From Mesostigma viride (taxonomy: Eukaryota > Streptophyta > Mesostigmatophyceae > Mesostigmatales > Mesostigmataceae), in the NCBI GenBank assembly GCA_009746045.1, contig RPFO01000595.1, positions 1,029,010 through 1,093,009 on the forward strand: a stretch of 64,000 bases of DNA, in the 5' to 3' direction. Each line of letters opens with the position of its first letter. The first letter of the stretch is position 1. This document shows, piece after piece, positions 1-10,895 of this stretch. A model generated the notes under the pieces. That model worked only from the letters and a program-made list of their open reading frames with translations. It searched no databases and was not told the DNA's origin. The position numbers were made by a program, and so were the translations under genes.

Positions 1-640
1 GTAAACCCGAGAACCGCAAAGTGGTAGCCGAAAAACCGCATAGTGGTAGCCGAAAACCGCATAGTGGTAGCCGAAAAACCGCATAGTGGTAGCCGAAAAC
101 CGCATAGTGGTAGCCGAAAAACCGCATAGTGGTAGCCGAATAGCCTTGTCCAGTGGAAGTGGAGGCCAAGGAGGCTCGCAGTCCTCCCAGAGCCCTGTCC
201 AGTGGCCCGACATGCTGCATGCTGCATGCTGTCGAATCGCCGGGAGCACCGCACATGCTACATGGACCTTGCTGCGGCGCGCCAGGAGGACGGGATTTGG
301 AGCCGTCGGATGGGGAGGAGTTGCCCCAACGCAAGGGGCGACGAAAAAACGGGAATAAATAGGGCGCACACCGTACGTTGTGCAGGTGATGTTGTCGGGC
401 GTAATGTACGAGAACTACTGGTCTTGAAATAAAACTTGCGTCCCGGTAGGCCGCCGGCCGGACTGGTCCACTCTGTACGTTTTAGTGTTTGCTAGCGTCC
501 GCGTTCCTCCGGCAGGTTGCCGGCCGTACTGGTAGTATTTGCTAACATCCCAAATGTGTAGTCCCTGTCACCTGAAAACGTAATAAAAACATAATAGAAA
601 ACAACATTCAATCGATCGATGATAACGCAGTCCAAATCAA
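1..640. repeat. Long direct repeat A, copy 1
   Basis: This stretch is nearly the same as 14904-15542. It opens with about six 21-22-bp tandem units built on GTGGTAGCCGAAAACCGCAT, then a mixed segment with an AATAAA signal near 428, and ends at GCAGTCCAAATCAA. The window starts inside or at its edge, so its full length is unknown. The two copies flank a LINE that is itself split by a Ty3 element. They could be LTRs of an older element or unrelated repeats. I recognise no protein domain here. Confidence 0.75.
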
Positions 641-1222
641 ACAAGTACATACAAACAACAGGTAGGTACTGCAACCTGGTTCAAAAAGCAACTTCCCCGC
701 CTAGTCGCCTACAATGTGACAAGTTTTCACGAGTACAGTACTGTATGACAATTTGTTGATGCTGATGGCCAGGTGGATGGCCAGGTTGAAAAGTCGAGCA
801 AGGTGGATCAACAGAGAGATGTCCTTCATGTCATGGGTGCACGGGGGCCTCGGGCTCCACAACATACAATGGCGTTTGTGGTCGCTGTATGCTAAACAAG
901 TGATATCTGTTTTTATGGGAGTCAACACACACCCCGGCTGCATGCTTGCTCGTGAAACGCTAGCCTCTCTTTCCACCCATGCTAGTGGCACCTCGTGGCA
1001 ACTGGGGGCGGGAATACTGGGCAGCACCCTTATTTCGTACAAAGGACTCCCATGGTACTGGCAGCGCATATGGACAGGTTACAATAAGCTCAAGCCAGGT
1101 CGCCTCGTCTTTCCTACTACCCGAGAGGAGGTGGCACGGCAGCCACTCTTTTTTAATGACTTGATCACTGACGCTAATAACAAGCCCCTCGGAACTCTCC
1201 ACGGACACAACCCGTATGATGG
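641..1222 (+). pseudogene. LINE ORF2 fragment, upstream part
   Basis: From about 720 an open frame encodes the region downstream of the reverse transcriptase in a non-LTR retrotransposon. The signature GGLGLHNIQWRLWSLYAKQ is typical of plant and algal LINEs. A stop at 717-719 and the lack of RT motifs upstream show 5' truncation. The frame is cut after GHNPYDG at 1222 by the Ty3 element and resumes at 12826 in the same frame (FLRASPP) if the insertion and one target-site copy are removed. It is a dead element fragment, not a host gene. Confidence 0.75.
1218..1222. other. Target-site duplication GATGG, left copy
   Basis: GATGG directly precedes the left LTR (TGTTACG). The same five bases directly follow the right LTR at 12821-12825. 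This fixes both ends of the Ty3 insertion. Confidence 0.93.
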
Positions 1223-1794
1223 TGTTACGCCGCAAGCCTCTACCGCCACCTCTACCTCTACCTGTCCTGATGCTACCTAAACTAGTGAGGCCACCTCTAG
1301 TTAAACCCCTAGCGAAAGACGAACGAGACGATCCAGATCTCAATGCATTTACGTAAGTACTACTGTAATACGCCATAAGCCATTTACACAAACCCGTTTA
1401 CTCCAGGAATAGGGGAAGGAAACACAACTACACTGCCGTGACCCAAGCTAATATGTGTTAATTCATTTAACACACGCCGAGTGACCACACAAGGAATGGA
1501 ACGTGCATAAATGGTCACCAACGGTCCAACAGGCTCGGGCCGACCTGGCCCTCGCCTGCGGAAACACAGAAACACAGGCAGGTGCACAGATGCACGCCGG
1601 TCCACTACATTCTACCAAAGGATAAGGACCACTAATAAAGTACGCGGCGCGGCGCCCAAAGGCACCCAATATACCACAGTACTGTTACGAGGACAATAAT
1701 GTCCCAGCTAGAACTACACGTAAACCTAGGAACAACCGAGGCCAAGGACCTAATTTACGTCCGTAACTACAACGAATTGTTACGCGACGTAACA
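1223..1794 (-). repeat. 3' LTR of Ty3 element
   Basis: This 572-bp copy begins TGTTACGCC and ends GACGTAACA. Seen differences from 12247-12820 are a few substitutions and a 2-bp indel. It is next to a polypurine tract on its right, which makes it the 3' LTR for a - strand element. Confidence 0.93.
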
Positions 1795-1808
1795 CCTCCC
1801 CCCCCACA
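1795..1808 (-). promoter_or_regulatory. Polypurine tract of Ty3 element
   Basis: On the - strand the 3' LTR is immediately preceded by TGTGGGGGGGGAGG, a purine run in the position of the plus-strand DNA primer. A similar G-run precedes the LTR-like repeat that ends at 47513. Confidence 0.8.
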
Positions 1809-2167
1809 AAAGGTAGGGAGCCCTCTCCCTACGCACAGGGAGGAAACCAAAGGGGTAGGAAAAACCTAATGCACCCAGCACACACCAACACAATCGATAG
1901 ACCATCCCAGATACAAAGCACCAATAGTTCACACGGTCTCCACCACCACGCCGGGTGGTGTAGGGTTAGCCAGCACCAAGCCTGGTGGGAGGTTCCCCTA
2001 ACTGCCTGGAACGGAGTCCTTGCCGGGGGGGACGGCACTGGGCAGGACACACAGAGTAAACACATCAGTACTAAGGACCAAGAACAGCCAACCAACTGGC
2101 CAGAATATGAGGGCGACTCTATATACCGGAGGGACAACACCCTCAGGTCGGGCCTAAGGCCCTCTAT
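1809..2167 (-). other. Ty3 3' untranslated segment
   Basis: This lies between the third-ORF remnant and the polypurine tract. It contains CACC/GGTG-rich stretches around 1930-1990. I see no convincing ORF or structured element. Confidence 0.5.
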
Positions 2168-4487
2168 CTAGTGGCCATCCGTCTGATAAGTGCCACGAGA
2201 GGCCAGCAGGACCTCCAGGTAGGCCTGGTAGTGGGCCACATCCTCGGCATTGTCATGCCTATCTACAGTGAGGAAAACATCGGCCCACACGCCGTCAGGA
2301 AAAAGGCCCAGAAAGGCCCAGTAATACCTATGCTGCGTAAGAACGACCTGGCCACGGGCCCAGTCCAGGAAGCCACAGGCAAAGAGGCGAAGGAAAGGCT
2401 CTACCGCGATCAAACAGAGGGCCCGCAGGAGGAGGCGATGGTACCGGATCCGAGGGCGCAAACCCGTCGGGAAGAACAGGTCCACCAGGGGCTCCACGTT
2501 GGACGGCCACATCCGGATGTGCCGAACCTCTCGGGAGCGCCACCGACGAGCACACTGTCGCGACCCGAATGTCTCTAGGTAGTCGCTGGCCCGAGGAGGA
2601 GGGTGGCCACGGGAGTCTAGACCCTGGCCCGGGATGGGCGCCGGGCGACGGGCATCCCACTCAAGGATGGGCTGGAGGACCGTGTGTACGTAGCACCCGG
2701 TACCGCAGGAAACTCTACCGTAAGGGCATCCGAAGCCATAATGCCCAGAGGCGGAGGGTAAGCCCACTGGAACCCACCGTAGGTGTCCAAGTCGTTGTGG
2801 CGCCTAGCCCAGCGATACAGAACGCGCCGAACCAGGATCTCACCCTGGAACACAGGATCAGCTAAAATAACCATGTCGAAAGGGGCCGATCAGTCTCAAT
2901 GGGTAGGCCACGATCCCGCGGCGCCCGACACACCTGGGAGAACCCGTAGGACATGGACGAGATGGCAAGCTCGGCGGAGGCGCGCGGCAGGTCACACTGG
3001 CGGCAGGCGAGTGCGGACATACCATACCCAGGAACGGGCGTGTCGCGCGACTCCGGCGTCGCATGCACCACAGAAGGGGCCCTGTCCCGATCACCTTGGG
3101 ACAACTCCCGGAGGGAATCGGCAGCGCGGGTGGCGCGAGGATCCTGACCGGTGGACCGAACAACCGCAGCCAAAGACCGCGAGGCCGAAGGGGCAGGGGC
3201 CGAAGCAGGGGCCGAAGCAGGGGCGGGAGCCGACACCGACGCAGGTGGCACTGGTACAACAGGAGGTCGCGCCGGACCCGAAGCCAGAGAGGGCCGTGAC
3301 GGACCCGCCACCGCAGCTGGCGCGCCGGTCTCCGTTGCCGGCGCACCCTCAGGCCACATATTGAAAATAGGGCCCGTAGGGACAGGCAGTCCGGCATAAG
3401 ATTGGTTGCCATCCAAACTCCAGTCGGGCACCGGAATCCTCTGCGGGGGACCACCCTCCCAAGCCTGGGATGATCGCCCGTGTCGCTGAAGAAACCCCGC
3501 ACTGGCTGCGATGGCGCAGCGGGCGGTCCAGAGGAGGCGACGGCGGGCACAGCCGCTGGGGCGGAGGACTCGCGTCGCGGCGCAGAAACGTCGGTCGCAG
3601 GCACAGAGGCAACCAGAGGTGTCGGAGCCGCAGCAACCGAAGCCGCAGCTACCGAAGGCTCGCGCGGAGCAGGCGAAACCACAGGTGCCGAAACAACCGA
3701 AGGGGTAGGGGGCGCGGACCCAACAGACACCCCACCTGGCGTGGCCGGAGTCTGCGCTTGGGCCGCCATGAAGGCCCCGAACGCCGTGGTCAGGGACTGG
3801 ATCTGGGCCTGCATAGCCGAAACCGTCGCCGAAAGAGGATCAGGCAAACCCAAAGGGGTAGGCTCCACTGCAACACGCCGGGTCGACCGTGGGACGACGG
3901 GACAGGGGAGGGAGCAGACGCTGAGGAGGAGGACGCAGCGCTCGAGGCTGAATATTCTGGAGTATAATGTACCTCGGCTGGGGTGCCCGTAGGGGCAGGA
4001 TCACCAACTGCTAATCCCGCCGACTGATCTGCTATCTCCATGAATTCTACGGCCCGTAGGAGGTCGCAGGGGTTCTCATCTACTTCTGCATCACCCTCAG
4101 CCGGAAGCCAGGGGAACACATCCCGTAGGCAGGAGCGGCCCACAGGGGTAGAAAGGTAGGAGAACACCCGGGAGCACTGGAGAACCGCAGCTATCTGTCC
4201 CAAGGCTGGACAGCGGGAGCCACACCCTAACAAACAGTGCCCGGCATCGTCGAACCCGTGCAAAACAAGCTGGTGCGGTTCATCAGGGGAAGGGCCGTAC
4301 CACGTGACCCCAAAGAGAGCAGCCCTGACTAAACTCGCATGTTGGGCCTGGAGGGCCGGCTGCACGATGCCACCCGGATAACTGGACCGTGACACCCAGC
4401 GGCCCGGAAGGGCCTCGAAATACAGCTCAGGGTCCGGTGGGGGGGGGACGGCAGCGAGCTCTCAGCCGGAGGGGTAGGCTCTGACAT
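2168..4487 (-). pseudogene. Third ORF downstream of Ty3 pol, frameshifted, unknown function
   Basis: A frame opens with ATG at 4487 (MSEPTPPAESS), 77 bases after pol ends. Protein-like sequence continues to a stop at 2168, but only by changing frame about five times (near 4460, 3890, 3450, 2870 and 2690). Visible parts are an N-terminal globular stretch, a short amphipathic segment (MQAQIQSLTTAFGAFMAAQ), long Pro/Ala linkers, and a C-terminal region rich in aromatic and Arg residues. I see no signal peptide or membrane helix, so it does not look like an envelope protein. Its GC content is clearly above gag and pol, which suggests a separate origin. It could be a second gag-like gene or a captured host sequence; I do not recognise a family. 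Confidence 0.5.
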
Positions 4488-4563
4488 GACGGCTGCGGAG
4501 GGGAGGGGACAACCAACCACCCGTCGACAGCAGACATAACATAAGAGAGGAGAAGGTCTACAA

Positions 4564-7500
4564 CTAGAGCTTATGCAGGGTTTTATACTCCTGCAGCAGG
4601 CGACTACACCCATCTAGCTCACTCTCCGTATACCAGACCTTATCTACCTCACTACGAGCATACATCCACTTCACCTTATACTGGCGCTGGGTACCGCGGC
4701 CCTTTTTGATATCTCTATGGGCCACGATACCCTCTACCTCATCCTCTACCTCACCAGTATCCGGATTATGCTCTAAAGGGGCAGGGGCTAATTCTCTACC
4801 AGCGAACGTGCTCTGATGATAGAGCTTCAGCTGGCTTCTATGAAAGGTGCGCGAGTGGGTCTGCCAAGAGGTAGGAATATCTATCTCATACAGGAAATTA
4901 CCTACTCTAGACAACACACGGAAGGGTCCTAAGAAGGCGGGCCTAAGTTTCACTTTCAGTTCAGCTTCGAACTTATGAGCGAATCGGCCAACACGGGGGC
5001 CTTCTACTAAGACTAAATCTCCTATTTCTATCTCAGGTGCTCTTCTATCTAATGAGGCACGCAACCTAGCAAGGTATTTGGCCTGCGCCCTATGGTACCC
5101 TGCAATAGCGTTGTCGTGTGCATTCTTCATCTTATCTAATAACGCCTGCACACCTTCTACAGTATCCCGGGACACATCATCCTTGTCCCTTAAAGGACTA
5201 GCTAAGAGAGAGGTAGGGGTAAGAGGTTGTCTACCAGTATCTAGGAAGAAGGGCGTATAACCATGCGCAGCCTGAGGGCAGTTGTTAAGGGAAAACTCTA
5301 CCAGACATAGATAATCCTCCCAATCACTCCCAGAGCCATTCACATAGTGCCGCAGAGCTTCTTCCACTACCCTATTCAAACGTTCTACTAAATGAGACGA
5401 GGAGGAGTGGTAGGCAGTACCGAAGGTGACCTTGGTACCGATAGCAGCGAAGAACTGCTGCCAAAAATCAGAAGTAAATAACTTATCTTTATCACTAATA
5501 AACTGCCTACTCAAACCATGATATCTATATACGTTATTAAGGTATAGGCGTGCGCAATCGCGTGCGGTGAGTTCTAAGGGACACGGCACGAGATGACACA
5601 TACGAGTAAAACGATCTACGAAAACAAGGATCTGGGCGTTACCTCTATCATTCTTCCTAAAAGGTCCTACAAAATCCATCATAATGGAGTCCCACGGCAT
5701 GATGGGATCAGGTAAGGTCCTAGGCTCTGCTATCTGTCCTACATTGTTGGGTTTCATCTCCTGGCAAGATTGACAGGTTCTAACATACTCATCTACATCC
5801 TTTAAAAGGGAAGGCCAGTAGTAAGAGCGGGCTACTAGGTCCCGTACCCGTTTACCACCCTGATGAGCAGCTAAGTCATGCAACTCAAAGAGCAAGGAGG
5901 AGCGACAGATAGGAGGGACATACAGGCGCCATTGAGGGGGAGAATCTGCTATCTGCACATATAAAAATCCACCTACAAATTTACAAGGGTGCTTGCCTAA
6001 TTGTTGGGGATGGGCAGCAATGGCAGCTAATGCTTCCGGCTCAGTGGCCGTAAATCTACTAATAAGGCGTTCAAGATCAGAGGTAGGCATCGCTACAGAG
6101 GTATCCAGAACAGGTTTAAAGAGATCTCCTACCGCCTTGCCAAAGAGAAGGGGAGGTCCTAGAGGGACTATGTTTTCATAAGACTTTCCTGACCTAGTCG
6201 CTATATGGCTAAGCGGTATAGAAATTTTATTTTTCCCCTCCCCCCCCACCGAGGCCACAGGAAGGGCCTCACACGGGAGAGAGAGTCCTACGTGAGAAAG
6301 GAGATCAGGCATGCGAACAGCTGTATGAAAGAGGTAGGCATAGGATTCATCATCAGGTAGTTCACCATACGGGGTTACACCCATAGTAGTAGGAACTAGA
6401 GTAGTATTGAGAACATCAAGGTCCTCGAAAAAGGAGTAATCTGCACGACGGGAGAGTGCATCTGGTACTATGTTATCTACACCCTTAACATACTGAAGTT
6501 TAAAAGGGGAAAACTGTGCTAAAAACTCCATCCAGCGCGCTTGACGAGGGGTAAGGTTGGGTTGTGAGAGAAGATGGGTAAGGGGACGGTGATCCGTCTG
6601 GATAACTAATCTATAAGGATCAATCTCACAGGGTTCATTCAGACAAACATCAAATTGAGCACCTTTAAGAAAGTGCTGCCACGCGTGGCAACAATACACC
6701 ACAGCTAATAGTTCCTGCTGGTGTACGGGATAGTTACGCTCCGCAGGAAGCATTGTCCTAGAGATATACTCGATTGGCTGTAAGCCCTGACCCTGATCCT
6801 GGAGAAGGACGCCCCCTATAGCTACCTTGCTAGCATCTGTAGCTACAACAAAGGGTTTAGTAGTATCCGGTAGGATGAGTACGGGAGGGGAGAGGAGTAG
6901 GGATTTTAGACACTGAAAAGCCGACTGACATTCACTACTCCAAACAAAGGGGATATCCTTCTTTAATAGATGATTAATAGGGGCTGCTATAGTTGCGAAA
7001 CGCGGGATAAAACGCCTATAGTAAGAAGCAATTCCTAGAAAACTACGTACACCTTTAACGTCGGTAGGGGTAGGCCATTCCTGAATTGACTTAGTCTTGT
7101 CCGGGTCGGTAGCAACCCCGGCATCTGACAGAACGTGCCCTAAAAATGGGACACTCCTACCAGAGCGAACTTTAGCACGGCGCGCCCATAAAGAATTTTC
7201 AGCCATGATTTCTAATACTTTCTTTAAATCACGTAGGTGCGTTTCAAAATCAGGAGAATAAATAAGGATATCATCTAAGTAAGCTTGAGCACAAGAACGG
7301 TCATGCTCAGATAAAGAAACAGAGGAGAAGGAAGGATCCTTTAAATCAGAGGACACTTGAGGAAGGTGAGAATTTCCCATAACAGGTCTAAGCACTTCAT
7401 TCATTAACATTTGGAAAGAGGCAGGAGAGTTACAGAGTCCCATAGCCGCTACTCTAAACTGGTAATGCCCAAAAGGGGTAGCAAAGGCGGTTTTGTGGCA

Positions 7501-8730
7501 ATCCTCAGGAGCTATACGTAGTTGCCAAAAACCATCCGCACAATCTAGTACTGTGAAACAGGTAGAACCTTTAACCTTATTAAATATATCATCAATACGA
7601 GGTAGAGGGTATTTAGACTTCACAGTAATATCGTTTAACTTCCTATAATCAGTAACTAGGCGAAACTTGCCATTTGGCTTAGGAACTAACAGGACACCAG
7701 CGGAGTAGGGGGAGTTACTAGGCTCTATCAATCCTGCTTCTAATAGTGACACTAAAATCTGTTTTAGTTCCTTTAATTCGGTAGGGCCCATTCTATACAT
7801 CGGAGAGTGCGTAGGAACTGCACCGTCCTTGATAACTACACGGTGTAAAACAGAACGAGGAGGAGGATAAGAAGGAGTCTTTTCTTCAAATACTTTTGAG
7901 GAATCTATCACAGCCATGTATCTTACTATTTCATTTTCAGTAAATCCCACTCCTATTGTATCCACTGTGTTTACATCTATATCCACACTATTATTAGTGA
8001 TAGGTATCTCTTGTACTTCTAACTGAAGGAACATACATAATAGGTATCCATATTCCTTTAGTTCAGATCGCAATTCGTCATTGGACATTAATACTTCAGG
8101 TATAGGTCTCACAGGAGGATCAACAGGTGTAGGAGGAGTAATATCTACCAAGGATAAATTTTCTAATCTATAATGACGTTCTGGTACCCAGTAAGAGCTA
8201 TCTGGAAACCAAATGACCATAGTATCATAATTAATAGTAATCTTATTATCCTGGTGCCAATCTAATCCTAGTAATACATCAGCTGTAGTGATAGGGCCTA
8301 TAGTGGCCGTCAGGTTGACCGTACGTCCTTGTATGACCAGGGGAAGGGACACCGTACCCGGGGAATGACTGGTGCGACCGTCAGCATAATGGACAGTGAC
8401 AGTTTTTGTGTGAGGGGTAGGGACTAGTCCTAAACGCCTAACTAGGGCCTCGCTCACAAAGGAGCTAGCCGCACCGCTATCCACTAACACAGAGACATTC
8501 AAGAGTTCATCAGCATGCAAGAAGGGGTCTACAACAGTATGAGGGACGGTTAAGCCACCATTCAAGAACATAAGAGGACGCACACGTAGTGGTAGGGATG
8601 ATTCAGCTCCTACAGAGGTTATAAAAACAGGCAAGCAAAAATTATTATCTGGGGTACTATCTAAGGACCTGTCCAGGTTACCCCCGGCTGACAGGCCTAC
8701 TGTTCCCCCTCCCCCCCAAATCCATAGGAA
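4564..8730 (-). CDS. pol: Ty3/gypsy pol polyprotein
   Basis: One uninterrupted frame of about 1,390 codons. Domains in order: aspartic protease (VLVDSGAASSF), reverse transcriptase (FRLVTDYRKLND, FTVLDCADGFWQLRI, and the catalytic YLDD in AQAYLDDILIYS), RNase H (VVATDASKVAIGGVLLQ, then TDHRPL), integrase with its HHCC finger (H-x3-H in HDLAAHQ, C-x2-C in TCQSCQ) and DDE core (MMDFVGPF; FISDKDKLF; HLVERLNRVVEEAL), and a C-terminal chromodomain-like segment (YKVKWMYARSEVDKVWY). About 30 extra residues lie between RT motif B and YLDD. The frame has no ATG near its start. It overlaps gag by 53 bases and is +1 to gag, opening after a TAG at 8733-8731, so it is probably made by frameshifting in the G-run at 8705-8717. 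The ORF looks intact and possibly active. Confidence 0.95.
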   Translation of the reverse strand, partial: FLWIWGGGGTVGLSAGGNLDRSLDSTPDNNFCLPVFITSVGAESSLPLRVRPLMFLNGGLTVPHTVVDPFLHADELLNVSVLVDSGAASSFVSEALVRRLGLVPTPHTKTVTVHYADGRTSHSPGTVSLPLVIQGRTVNLTATIGPITTADVLLGLDWHQDNKITINYDTMVIWFPDSSYWVPERHYRLENLSLVDITPPTPVDPPVRPIPEVLMSNDELRSELKEYGYLLCMFLQLEVQEIPITNNSVDIDVNTVDTIGVGFTENEIVRYMAVIDSSKVFEEKTPSYPPPRSVLHRVVIKDGAVPTHSPMYRMGPTELKELKQILVSLLEAGLIEPSNSPYSAGVLLVPKPNGKFRLVTDYRKLNDITVKSKYPLPRIDDIFNKVKGSTCFTVLDCADGFWQLRIAPEDCHKTAFATPFGHYQFRVAAMGLCNSPASFQMLMNEVLRPVMGNSHLPQVSSDLKDPSFSSVSLSEHDRSCAQAYLDDILIYSPDFETHLRDLKKVLEIMAENSLWARRAKVRSGRSVPFLGHVLSDAGVATDPDKTKSIQEWPTPTDVKGVRSFLGIASYYRRFIPRFATIAAPINHLLKKDIPFVWSSECQSAFQCLKSLLLSPPVLILPDTTKPFVVATDASKVAIGGVLLQDQGQGLQPIEYISRTMLPAERNYPVHQQELLAVVYCCHAWQHFLKGAQFDVCLNEPCEIDPYRLVIQTDHRPLTHLLSQPNLTPRQARWMEFLAQFSPFKLQYVKGVDNIVPDALSRRADYSFFEDLDVLNTTLVPTTMGVTPYGELPDDESYAYLFHTAVRMPDLLSHVGLSLPCEALPVASVGGEGKNKISIPLSHIATRSGKSYENIVPLGPPLLFGKAVGDLFKPVLDTSVAMPTSDLERLISRFTATEPEALAAIAAHPQQLGKHPCKFVGGFLYVQIADSPPQWRLYVPPICRSSLLFELHDLAAHQGGKRVRDLVARSYYWPSLLKDVDEYVRTCQSCQEMKPNNVGQIAEPRTLPDPIMPWDSIMMDFVGPFRKNDRGNAQILVFVDRFTRMCHLVPCPLELTARDCARLYLNNVYRYHGLSRQFISDKDKLFTSDFWQQFFAAIGTKVTFGTAYHSSSSHLVERLNRVVEEALRHYVNGSGSDWEDYLCLVEFSLNNCPQAAHGYTPFFLDTGRQPLTPTSLLASPLRDKDDVSRDTVEGVQALLDKMKNAHDNAIAGYHRAQAKYLARLRASLDRRAPEIEIGDLVLVEGPRVGRFAHKFEAELKVKLRPAFLGPFRVLSRVGNFLYEIDIPTSWQTHSRTFHRSQLKLYHQSTFAGRELAPAPLEHNPDTGEVEDEVEGIVAHRDIKKGRGTQRQYKVKWMYARSEVDKVWYTESELDGCSRLLQEYKTLHKL

Positions 8731-10348
8731 CTAACCCCGAAGAAGACCCTGGCGGAAAAGCCACTGCTGGAGGGTCACGAGGGATTGAAGAGGGTGCGGG
8801 AGCCTGATTATCATAGGGGAACCCTGGGGATCCTGTCTGCACAGCATTCAGCCTACTAGGGGTAGCTGAAGGAACGCGTCCTGAAGTGGGACGAATAGGA
8901 GCACGCTGAGGGGTACGAGGAGGGCGAGCGTCGGGATGAGGGGGAGCACCCGAAAGGAACTTGGGGCACTCACGTTTAAGATGACCTACTTCCTTACAAT
9001 GATAGCAGGTGATATGAGAGACATCCAGAGCTGAAAGGTCAGTCACACAAATATCTAATTCTTCTACATAGGAGTTCTCCTCCTCAGGGGTAAGACTAAT
9101 ATTATTAATACGGGAACGGGTAGGAAGAGAAGGCGTGGAGAAGAAATCTGCTACTCGTAAAAGATGCTGGCGCACATGCTTGAGGGGCAGGTCAGTAAAA
9201 CGGTAGGCAGAGAACTGGCGCTTGACTTCACGCAATAAGGGTCTACTGAGGCCCTGAAGGAAGCGGGCACGTACTTCTGCGCCCGACAAATCCCTAATTC
9301 GTACCATCTGGGCATCAAACTCTTTCATATATTCTTTGAAGGATTTGGTACCCTGCTGCAAGGTACCAAAGGCTAATCTATCCTGCCAATCTGCATCGGG
9401 AGGGACTAAATGGTTCTCTAAACGCTTAAACAATTCTGCTACAGAGTTTGGGTAGGCATGAGAGGCAAGAGACTCACACTGGATGAGGTTAGCAAGCTCA
9501 GGAGTAATGCAGGTAGTAAGATAATGAGGAACTAGTACAGCATCAGAGAGGCGCCACCTATTGTGGTTCTGCCAAGACTCTGTGTTCTGGGTGAGCAACA
9601 TAATGAAAGTGAAAAACTGTTGAGGGGTAGACTTGACATCCAGCTTAGGAAGGTTGGCAAAGAGGGGAAGAGCAGGAGGCTTAGGGGGATTAGAAGAATC
9701 AGTTTTTCCCATAGGGCCACTATCTTCCACTGCTACATAAGCGGGATAGAAGGAAGGGATAGGAAAAGTTTTGGGTAGGGGTCTAGAGGGAGCCACCGTT
9801 TCAGGATGGTGCCCATAGGAGAAGGGAACAGTATATTGCTCACGAAGAGAGGAGTAGGCAAAATGATCATAATTCCTATCATCTAGGGGCATGGTACTGA
9901 AATCATTATTAACTTCTAAATCAGCCACACGGGTAGGGACCTGGGCAGCCTCATAGGCCGTCTCAGGGTAGGACCAGGAAGCAGGTGGGTAAAAGGGAAC
10001 TGCACTAGGGCGCCCAGAAGGGCCGACAGGGGCAGAGGTACGACCCGTGTTAAAGGCAGGCATGGAAGGCACAGGGTGGGAAGGAGGCCTAGAAGCATTG
10101 TTAGTGAGTGAGGACCTGCTGGAGGGGTGAGCCAGGGTTGCAGAAGGGGCAGGGGTCTGGTTCACAGCAAAAGAGGGTTCATCACTAAATCTGACTTGTG
10201 AAATACGTTGTTCATAGGTGGGTGGGGTGATTGAGGGACGACGGCGACCACCAGTAACAGGAGAAGGAGGTGAGGTACGCAGAATACCTTGAGGAGTGAG
10301 ATGGTGTACCGTTTCCAAGGAGTCCCGTCGGTTACCACGAGTATTGTT

Positions 10349-10387
<39 letters not shown>

Positions 10388-10426
10388 GGTAGGTATAGGC
10401 GACATATCTCCACCCACTGGATCCAT
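8678..10426 (-). CDS. gag: Ty3/gypsy Gag (nucleocapsid CCHC)
   Basis: This 582-residue ORF starts at ATG 10426. A run of Asn codons (AAT/AAC, from the TTA repeat at 10347-10388) lies near the N-terminus. A Pro/Ser-rich region follows, then a capsid-like helical region of about residues 230-420 (the segment around TPQQFFTFIMLLTQN), and one CCHC knuckle CYHCKEVGHLKREC with the canonical C-x2-C-x4-H-x4-C spacing. The protein would coat the element RNA. It ends at 8678 inside the 53-base overlap with pol. No internal stops or shifts. Confidence 0.9.
8705..8719 (-). promoter_or_regulatory. Putative +1 frameshift site in gag-pol overlap
   Basis: On the - strand the gag codons TTG GGG GGG AGG GGG run through a near-continuous G tract inside the 53-base window where both gag and pol frames are open. 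Pol is +1 relative to gag. A G-run with an AGG codon is a plausible slip site, but the exact site is inferred. Confidence 0.5.
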
Positions 10427-10520
10427 CTTTAATTAAGTAAAGGAATAGGAATCTAGATGAAAGCAACAAAGGAAAAAGGAAAAGCTTTTAATGTCCTACA
10501 ACAAAAAAAAACAATTTAAA

Positions 10521-10895
10521 TCAATCCTTTTTAGCAACAGTAATGGATAGGGAGCCAAACTCCAAAGTGAGAGGCATATCTAAGCTAGATGAGGATGCAG
10601 CCCGTTTAGGGGGAGACGAAGGAGGAGATGGAGGTGGTGTGACGAAAACAAGACTATCTACAGCAGGACGAGCATGAGGAGAAGGACGAGAATGTAGACC
10701 CAAATCTGATTCACTATGATTTAAGAGGTAGGTCTGAGCTTCTTCAAAGGACATAAACTTCTTATATTTGGAGACATTATAAGTACGCGACTGAACGAAC
10801 TTCCTAGCATCGGCCCACGATAAGAAGATGGATGCCCATTGAGGGGTAATAACTACGTAATATTTCGCTAAACTATTATTACTAGTCTGTAACGA
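10521..10895 (-). CDS. Small Ty3 ORF with RNase H1-type hybrid-binding domain
   Basis: The frame is open from 10895 to a stop at 10521, about 124 codons. Its first in-frame ATG is at 10754, in the middle of the domain. The first half reads KYYVVITPQWASIFLSW, then a Val-Gln segment, then YKKFMSFEEAQTYL. This matches the RNase H1 N-terminal hybrid-binding (caulimovirus P6/viroplasmin) fold: Y-x-V near the start, I-x-x-S-W, and Y-K-x-F-x-S-x-E-E-A-x-x-Y-L at the end. Such domains bind RNA/DNA hybrids. The C-terminal half is Ser/Pro-rich. The ORF lies just upstream of gag, so it could be an extra protein or an exon spliced to gag. No ATG precedes the domain, so the start is unresolved. Confidence 0.7.
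   Translation of the reverse strand, partial: SLQTSNNSLAKYYVVITPQWASIFLSWADARKFVQSRTYNVSKYKKFMSFEEAQTYLLNHSESDLGLHSRPSPHARPAVDSLVFVTPPPSPPSSPPKRAASSSSLDMPLTLEFGSLSITVAKKD

Noticed and set aside
2168-4487. Envelope gene in the Ty3 element
   Set aside because: Position would fit, but there is no signal peptide, membrane helix or fusion-like segment in the visible frames.
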